Positions 12,639-14,161 of a stretch of 14,161 nucleotides of DNA are shown one piece after another (within the stretch, counting starts at the first letter, position 1; the number at the start of each line of letters is the position of its first letter). Source of the stretch: Candidatus Hydrogenedentota bacterium (lineage in GTDB: Bacteria; Hydrogenedentota; Hydrogenedentia; Hydrogenedentales; JAGMZX01); NCBI GenBank assembly GCA_029556545.1, contig JAKQEQ010000174.1:1-14161 (forward strand), written 5' to 3'. Both the position numbers and the translations under genes were made by a program. The notes below the pieces were generated by a model. That model was not told where the DNA came from, made no database searches, and saw only the letters and a list, made by a program, of their open reading frames with translations.

Positions 12639-13928
12639 ATGGAATCCGTCGAGACACAGGATAGTCCCGAACTCTCGGTCATCATCCCGAGCATGAATGA
12701 GGCGCTCAACCTCCGGCTGTTGCTGCCCGCGCTGAAGGAAACGCTGGACGCGATAGGCCCGCGCTACGAGGTGCTGGTCGTGGACAAGGACTCGCCGGAC
12801 GGCACGGAGCAGGTGGTCGTCGAAGCGGGCGCGCGCTACATTTGCGAGACGACGCCGGGATACGGCGCGGCGCTGCTCCGGGGCGTGCGCGAGGCGCGGG
12901 GCGAGTACCTGATCACGATGGACGCCGACTTGTCGCACCCGGCGCAGTTCATCCGGGATTTGTGGGCGGCGCGGGACCGGGCGGACGTGCTGATCGCGTC
13001 GCGCTACGTCCCCGGCGGGAACGCGGACCAGCCGCTCGGGCGCTATCTGCTCAGCCGGGTCCTGAACGCTTTTTTCCGCATCGGGCTGTCGCTGAACGCG
13101 CGCGACCTGTCCAGCGGGTTTCGCCTCTATCACCGGCGCGTCTTCCGCGATATCCGGCCCTTGCACACGAATTTCGTGATCCTGGTCGAGATTCTGATCG
13201 AGGCGCTGCGCCGCGGACGCCGCTTCGCGGAGGTCCCGTTCCACTATCAGCCGCGCGGCCAGGGCCGGTCCCACGCGCAAGTGGTCCAGTTCGGCAAGGA
13301 CTACCTGCGCCTGTTCTTCCGGATGTGGCGCGCGCGCAACTCGATTGATTTTCCCGACTACGACTGGCGCGCCCATGACAGCCGCATCCCGCTGCAGCGC
13401 TACTGGCAGCGCCGCCGCCACGCGCTGGTGCTCGGATTCGTCCCGCCCGGTGCGGCCACGCTCGACGTCGGCTGCGGCAGTTCGCGGATCATGGCCGACC
13501 TGCCCCACGCGGTCGGCGTCGATCTCCGGCATGAGAGACTGTGCTTCATGAAGGCCACGAACCGCCTGCTCGCGCGGGCGGACGGCCTCGCGCTTCCCAT
13601 CGGCGACGCCGCCTTCGACTGCGTTATCTGTTCCCAGGTCATCGAGCACGTCCCCGATGAGAATGGCCGCTTGCTCGACGAGCTCACGCGCGTGCTCCGG
13701 CCCGGCGGCACGCTGGTCATCGGCACGCCGGACTACGGCAATTGGCAGTGGCGGCTCACCGAGCGGCTTTACCGAATCGCCGCGCCGGGCGCGTACGCGG
13801 ACGAGCACGTCACGCACTACACCTTCGATTCGCTCACCGCCGCGTTGCGCGCGCGCGGGCATGAAATTCTCGACCACGCCTATATTCTCAAGGGCGAACT
13901 CATCATCAAGGCGCGCAAACGGACCTGA
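12639..13928 (+). CDS. Glycosyltransferase family 2 - SAM-dependent methyltransferase fusion
   Basis: This is a 429-residue two-domain protein. Residues 10-235 are a GT-A fold family-2 glycosyltransferase of the dolichol/polyprenyl-phosphate mannosyltransferase type: LSVIIPSMNEALNL, VLVVDKDSPDGT, the metal/nucleotide motif MDADLSHP (Asp95, Asp97), IASRYVPGG, and LNARDLSSGFRLYHRR. These enzymes transfer a sugar from a nucleotide donor, often to a polyprenyl phosphate. Residues 255-425 are a class I methyltransferase: LDVGCGSS (motif I, 275-282), VGVDL, FDCVICSQVIEHV and LRPGGTLVIGTPDY. No transmembrane helices are visible, unlike many polyprenyl-phosphate glycosyltransferases. The ATG at 12639 is preceded only by a weak AAGG. 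It could make and methylate a surface glycan or glycolipid. It stands alone behind the REP pair and is probably not part of the upstream operon. Confidence 0.9.
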   Translation: MESVETQDSPELSVIIPSMNEALNLRLLLPALKETLDAIGPRYEVLVVDKDSPDGTEQVVVEAGARYICETTPGYGAALLRGVREARGEYLITMDADLSHPAQFIRDLWAARDRADVLIASRYVPGGNADQPLGRYLLSRVLNAFFRIGLSLNARDLSSGFRLYHRRVFRDIRPLHTNFVILVEILIEALRRGRRFAEVPFHYQPRGQGRSHAQVVQFGKDYLRLFFRMWRARNSIDFPDYDWRAHDSRIPLQRYWQRRRHALVLGFVPPGAATLDVGCGSSRIMADLPHAVGVDLRHERLCFMKATNRLLARADGLALPIGDAAFDCVICSQVIEHVPDENGRLLDELTRVLRPGGTLVIGTPDYGNWQWRLTERLYRIAAPGAYADEHVTHYTFDSLTAALRARGHEILDHAYILKGELIIKARKRT

Positions 13929-13970
13929 ATCAAAGCTAATCCACCGGCTCCGCCGTTCCCGCGCAATATT

Positions 13971-14036
13971 TCGTGCTCGTGCTCGTGCTCGTAATCGTTC
14001 ACTTGCACCAGCGAAAGACTCGATTACGATTACGAG
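13971..14036. repeat. Short tandem TCGTGC repeat and 11-bp inverted repeat
   Basis: TCGTGC is repeated three times in tandem (13971-13988). CTCGTAATCGT (13988-13998) is the exact reverse complement of ACGATTACGAG (14026-14036), 27 bases further on. The right arm is itself part of a two-copy CGATTA repeat. The whole can fold into a hairpin behind the glycosyltransferase-methyltransferase stop. It has no T-run, so it looks like a repeat element more than a terminator. Confidence 0.55.
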
Positions 14037-14103
14037 TTGTCATGAAATCCTCCTGCGGCGGATTTCTCCCGCAGAGCATGAAAATGCGCGACGCATGTGG
14101 ACT

Positions 14104-14149
14104 GCGCAAGCTTGCTTGCGCTCTTGTCCGGCAAGCTAGCTTGCTGGAC
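14104..14149. repeat. Two consecutive palindromes at the right edge
   Basis: GCGCAAG (14104-14110) pairs with CTTGCGC (14115-14121) around CTTG. A 24-base near-perfect palindrome follows at 14126-14149: GTCCGGCAAGCT against AGCTTGCTGGAC, with one G-T mismatch. Both share CAAGC/GCTTG cores, suggesting related units of a dispersed repeat cut by the window end. Smaller hairpins lie just before, at 14053-14074 (CTGCGG/CCGCAG) and 14084-14096 (ATGCG/CGCAT). I see no coding frame from 13929 to the end. Confidence 0.55.
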
Positions 14150-14161
14150 GGGAAAGCTGGA

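Noticed and set aside
12114-13877. Minus-strand open frame of 587 codons opposite the glycosyltransferase-methyltransferase gene
   Set aside because: The translation shows no domain motifs and is an Arg/Asp-rich mirror of the plus-strand gene, running over the REP hairpins and into the preceding HATPase gene. It is a GC-rich shadow.
13971-14040. CRISPR-like array
   Set aside because: The repeats are 6-mers in direct tandem without spacers, and no cas genes are present.

Overview
This is a GC-rich bacterial window (by eye roughly 60-65% GC) with densely packed, mostly complete genes and no rRNA, tRNA or CRISPR array that I could see. Two putative exported proteins on the minus strand carry Gly-Glu (GEGEGE) tracts. 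One of them ends in two copies of an EF-hand-like segment containing LTELLRIIQFYN. From general knowledge this combination is a hallmark of Candidatus Hydrogenedentes (Hydrogenedentota) genomes. I take that as the most likely source, with Lentisphaerota, Planctomycetota or a neighbouring lineage as alternatives. This is inference and no database search was run.

Layout. The left edge holds a truncated iron-containing alcohol dehydrogenase (to 675). It starts inside a perfect 42-bp inverted repeat that looks like a fold-back artefact at a contig end. On the minus strand from 3265 down to 685 lie the decayed 3' end of a PIN-domain (VapC-type) toxin, an SDR oxidoreductase, an orphan HicB-like protein and an MFS transporter. 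A plus-strand gene for a TIM-barrel/aldo-keto-reductase-like protein of unknown function (3339-4187) converges on a secreted leucine-rich-repeat protein (4252-5751). The 5752-6124 gap holds hairpins, a short direct repeat and a plausible promoter. It leads into a two-gene unit: a small polytopic membrane protein and a divergent HisG-like protein (6125-7714). A GEGE-rich lipoprotein (7728-8675, minus) follows, driven by a near-consensus sigma-70 promoter.

The most notable region is 8932-12480: five plus-strand genes with overlapping stop and start codons. They encode a DRTGG-domain protein, a large fusion protein, a second DRTGG-domain protein, a PHP-family phosphoesterase and a stand-alone HATPase kinase-like protein. 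The fusion combines an RsbW-like HATPase, two 4Fe-4S ferredoxin motifs, a [FeFe]-hydrogenase-C-terminal-like domain and a C-terminal CxxCxxxxC Fe-S domain. From family knowledge, sets of this kind accompany electron-bifurcating [FeFe]-hydrogenase genes in anaerobes such as Clostridia and Thermotogae. Here no hydrogenase structural gene is next to them. The hydrogenase-like domain keeps four cysteines at the positions of the 4Fe-4S ligands but has lost the proton-relay cysteine and the conserved lysine. I read the operon as a candidate redox-sensing phosphorelay; that function is inference.

Downstream, an inverted pair of REP-like hairpins (12490-12543) separates the operon from a gene fusing a family-2 glycosyltransferase to a SAM methyltransferase (12639-13928). 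The last 230 bases hold no gene but several short repeats and palindromes.
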